From Pycnococcus provasolii (lineage: Eukaryota; Chlorophyta; Pseudoscourfieldiophyceae; Pseudoscourfieldiales; Pycnococcaceae), in NCBI GenBank assembly GCA_938743325.2, contig OW568876.1, positions 434,001-498,000 on the forward strand: a stretch of 64,000 nt of DNA. The letters are read 5' to 3'. The translations under genes were made by a program, and so were the position numbers. Numbering within the stretch: position 1 is the stretch's first letter; each line of letters begins with the position of its first letter. The notes below the pieces were generated by a model. The model saw nothing but the letters and a program-made list of their open reading frames with translations. It was not told the origin of the DNA and made no database searches. Positions 62,487 through 64,000 of this stretch are shown here, piece by piece.

Positions 62487-62797
62487 GTACATAATTCGGA
62501 TGCGATCTGGAAAAATGTGCGAAATTTTTGAATAAGAAGCGCGAAAGATGGTTGCTAAGATCGCTCAATTCAGTAACGTAATAGAGTTTACTTTGTCTAT
62601 TCGGCAGCGCCATATTCCGCAGCGCGCGTTTGTACATGTCACGAACGGAAGCAGAGGCGCCAAATGGAGGGAGAAAAAACGAGTCAACAATGTTCCGATC
62701 AGGTGGAGTACTTCCGATTTTCCGATTTCCGATTTCCGATACCAAATCGCAAACCCAGTCCCCACATTTGTCCATTATCCACAACAACATCCACACC
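62487..62797. other. Intergenic; 3' element and leader of the next gene
   Basis: The 3' element occupies 62558-62602. Three CCGATTT-type units lie at 62714-62740. An in-frame ATG at 62636 exists, but composition up to 62797 does not look coding. Confidence 0.45.
62558..62602 (+). promoter_or_regulatory. Recurrent 3' element, copy 7 (after alpha/beta hydrolase)
   Basis: AGATCGCTCAATTCAGTAACG, then GAGTTTACTTTGTC. Shares AGATCGCTCATTCAGTAA with the DedA copy; the GGTCGTCC block is lost. Confidence 0.65.
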
Positions 62798-63730
62798 ATG
62801 GCGGCGGCGGACAGCAGCGACTGCTCGTCGTGCGCGTCGCCTTGCTTCGGCACCGTCAAGGCGCACGGCACGCACGTCGTAGTGTGCGGCGGCGTGGACG
62901 TCGCCCTCCTCTCGGACTCGCACGTCGAGAAGAACGATACGTCGTTCGTTGGGCTACTGTCGTCTGCGCTTAAGACCTGTGGCGCGAAGGATGTTAAGCT
63001 GACTCTGTGTGACCGTGAGACTGGGCCCTTAAAGCCTTCGGTGGTGAGCCTGCGTACGATGGCGGCTCTATGCACGCTGCTTGCTGGCATGGCGTTCGTG
63101 TTCGCCGCGGATCTCATTCCGAACGTGTACGCCAGGTTGGCGGTGGCTCTGGCGACTGGCGTTGGGCCGGCGCTGCAGCTGACGAGACAGGCGGAGCAGG
63201 TAGCGGCGACGGAGAATTACGAGAAAACTGACGAGGCGACGGAGTGCCTTGTATTTGGAAGGCACGGGCGGCGCGCGACGTTCCGTGTGAGGCGAAGCCA
63301 GGTGAATGACTTTGCGCGTGCTCTGTCGGAGCGCGACGCGAGCGTTGACGTCCCCATCGCTCTGCCGCCGTTCAAGCCTCTCGACTCCCACGTACCGTCA
63401 AAGGTGATTTTAATTTGCACACACAAGGCACGTGACGCACGGTGTGGACGAGCGGGACCGTCGCTGGTTGCAGCCTGCCGCGACGCTGCCAAGGAGGTGA
63501 AAGCGGATGTTGCCGTTTACGGCTCAAGCCACATCGGTGGCCACAAGTTTGCCGGCGTTGCCATCGCGTATCCAGCTGGCGACTGGTACGGGCTCGTGAC
63601 GCAGCGCAACGGCGAGGAACTCGTGCGGTGCGTTGTGAGTGGCGAACGCTACTCCTCGAAGTTCAGAGGCAACGGGTTTACCGGAGAGGGCATCGAGGAG
63701 AAGAAGAAGGTGGCGGCGGATGACTTTTGA
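62798..63730 (+). CDS. Sucraseferredoxin-like (thioredoxin-like Fe-S) protein
   Basis: Protein of 310 residues from ATG 62798 (context CACCATGGCG) of the sucraseferredoxin/Aim32 family, thioredoxin-fold proteins that bind a [2Fe-2S] cluster. The N-terminus has CSSCASPC. The C-terminal half shows the family region VILICTHKARDARCG followed by YGSSHIGGHKFAGVAIAYP, where Cys residues and the H-x2-GH pair are the expected cluster or redox ligands, and GDWYGLV. Unusually, two hydrophobic segments (MAALCTLLAGMAFVFAADL and ARLAVALATGVGPAL) sit between the halves, so the protein may be membrane-associated. Yeast Aim32 acts in mitochondrial redox control; the role here is unknown. Tail-to-tail with the gene at the right edge. 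Confidence 0.75.
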   Translation: MAAADSSDCSSCASPCFGTVKAHGTHVVVCGGVDVALLSDSHVEKNDTSFVGLLSSALKTCGAKDVKLTLCDRETGPLKPSVVSLRTMAALCTLLAGMAFVFAADLIPNVYARLAVALATGVGPALQLTRQAEQVAATENYEKTDEATECLVFGRHGRRATFRVRRSQVNDFARALSERDASVDVPIALPPFKPLDSHVPSKVILICTHKARDARCGRAGPSLVAACRDAAKEVKADVAVYGSSHIGGHKFAGVAIAYPAGDWYGLVTQRNGEELVRCVVSGERYSSKFRGNGFTGEGIEEKKKVAADDF

Positions 63731-63792
63731 AAAAAAAAAAAAAAGAAGTGAAAGACGTCGGTTGGTTGTAAAGCTATTTTATTTACTTGCTG

Positions 63793-64000
63793 CTATTTGT
63801 TTTCGGCAGAAGGGCCGTGGAGGTACGACGCGAGGCTAAGCTTTTTCAGCGTACCGGACGTGAGGCTGTGAATGCCGTTGCAGAACGTGTTCATCTCATT
63901 CGCGATGAGGTACGCCGAAAGGCGCGTAGGCTCCGGTCCCGAACCGCGTCCCATGGGACCGTCATCGTCCGGCAGAGGCTCCTCGCCCGCCGCACGTCTC
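63793..64000 (-). CDS. Partial C-terminus of an unknown protein
   Basis: On the minus strand a frame enters from the right edge and ends at TAG (63793-63795), giving about 68 residues: acidic Pro/Gly linker (EEPLPDDDGPMG), then a helical end (TRLSAYLIANEMNTFCNGIH, then LKKLSLASYLHGPSAENK). Composition and the high-GC third positions look coding. Family not recognised from this fragment. The gap to the convergent stop at 63730 is 62 bp and contains a poly(A) run. Confidence 0.6.
   Translation of the reverse strand, partial: RRAAGEEPLPDDDGPMGRGSGPEPTRLSAYLIANEMNTFCNGIHSLTSGTLKKLSLASYLHGPSAENK

Overview
The window is nuclear DNA of a photosynthetic eukaryote, most likely a small green alga of the prasinophyte or core-chlorophyte type. 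Four things point there: Pro-rich hydroxyproline-type wall glycoproteins, plastid proteins (PAP/fibrillin, a plastid-type IF-3, a DedA protein with a leader), plant-type regulators (AP2/ERF, WRC, a trithorax-like GATA-PHD-SET protein, a DRIP/PCGF-like RING protein), and an LpxC of the kind retained in plants and algae. Genus assignment is inference; I cannot search databases. Genes are dense, GC-rich and almost all single-exon. One gene (42867-45631) is clearly spliced. Where an upstream in-frame non-ATG codon would lengthen a frame, I begin the gene at the first sensible ATG.

Layout. 1-567: partial type II membrane protein (-). 1501-4410: RING protein (-) and guanine deaminase (+), divergent. 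5003-10222: mitochondrial carrier, GlpX-type fructose-bisphosphatase and glutathione-independent-type formaldehyde dehydrogenase, all (+). 10397-14640: ENOD93-like (-), fibrillin (+), WRC protein (-), AP2 protein (+). 14975-18122: FolD (-), a small unknown (+), DedA (-). 18426-25288: GATA-PHD-ePHD-SET protein (-) and SulP-STAS-cNMP transporter (+). 25339-32398: a head-to-head pair of large dynamin-like GTPases. 32483-41115: IF-3 (-), Rsm22 (-), LpxC (+), PurF (-). 41385-42500: retroelement-like remnants. 42867-45631: secreted Tyr-rich/poly-Thr/repeat protein with five phase-0 introns. 46565-48994: TrhO-like rhodanese-RRM protein (-) and a small zinc-motif protein (+). 49372-51602: hypothetical gene, foldback element and minisatellite. 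51701-57109: HRGP/EGF/TM/J-like protein (+) and SGNH hydrolase (-). 57530-59720: LTR-retroelement-like remnant. 60531-64000: alpha/beta hydrolase (+), sucraseferredoxin-like protein (+) and a partial C-terminus (-).

Genes mostly alternate strand, so tails converge across 50-150 bp and heads share 200-670 bp. Two sequence signatures follow this architecture. Human-type TTAGGG arrays sit at the 5' ends of genes with the G-rich strand as the sense strand, and in two genes they are part of the reading frame. A ~60 bp element with core CAGTAATG...ACTTTACT...GTCCAACGGTCGTCCATTCACACC sits in sense orientation just after the stop codon of at least seven unrelated genes.

The strongest candidate for something undescribed is the GTPase pair. 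One carries a PWWP-like and a SAM domain before the GTPase; both end in SUMO-interaction-like tails. The exon-modular repeat gene and the two dispersed UTR elements come next.
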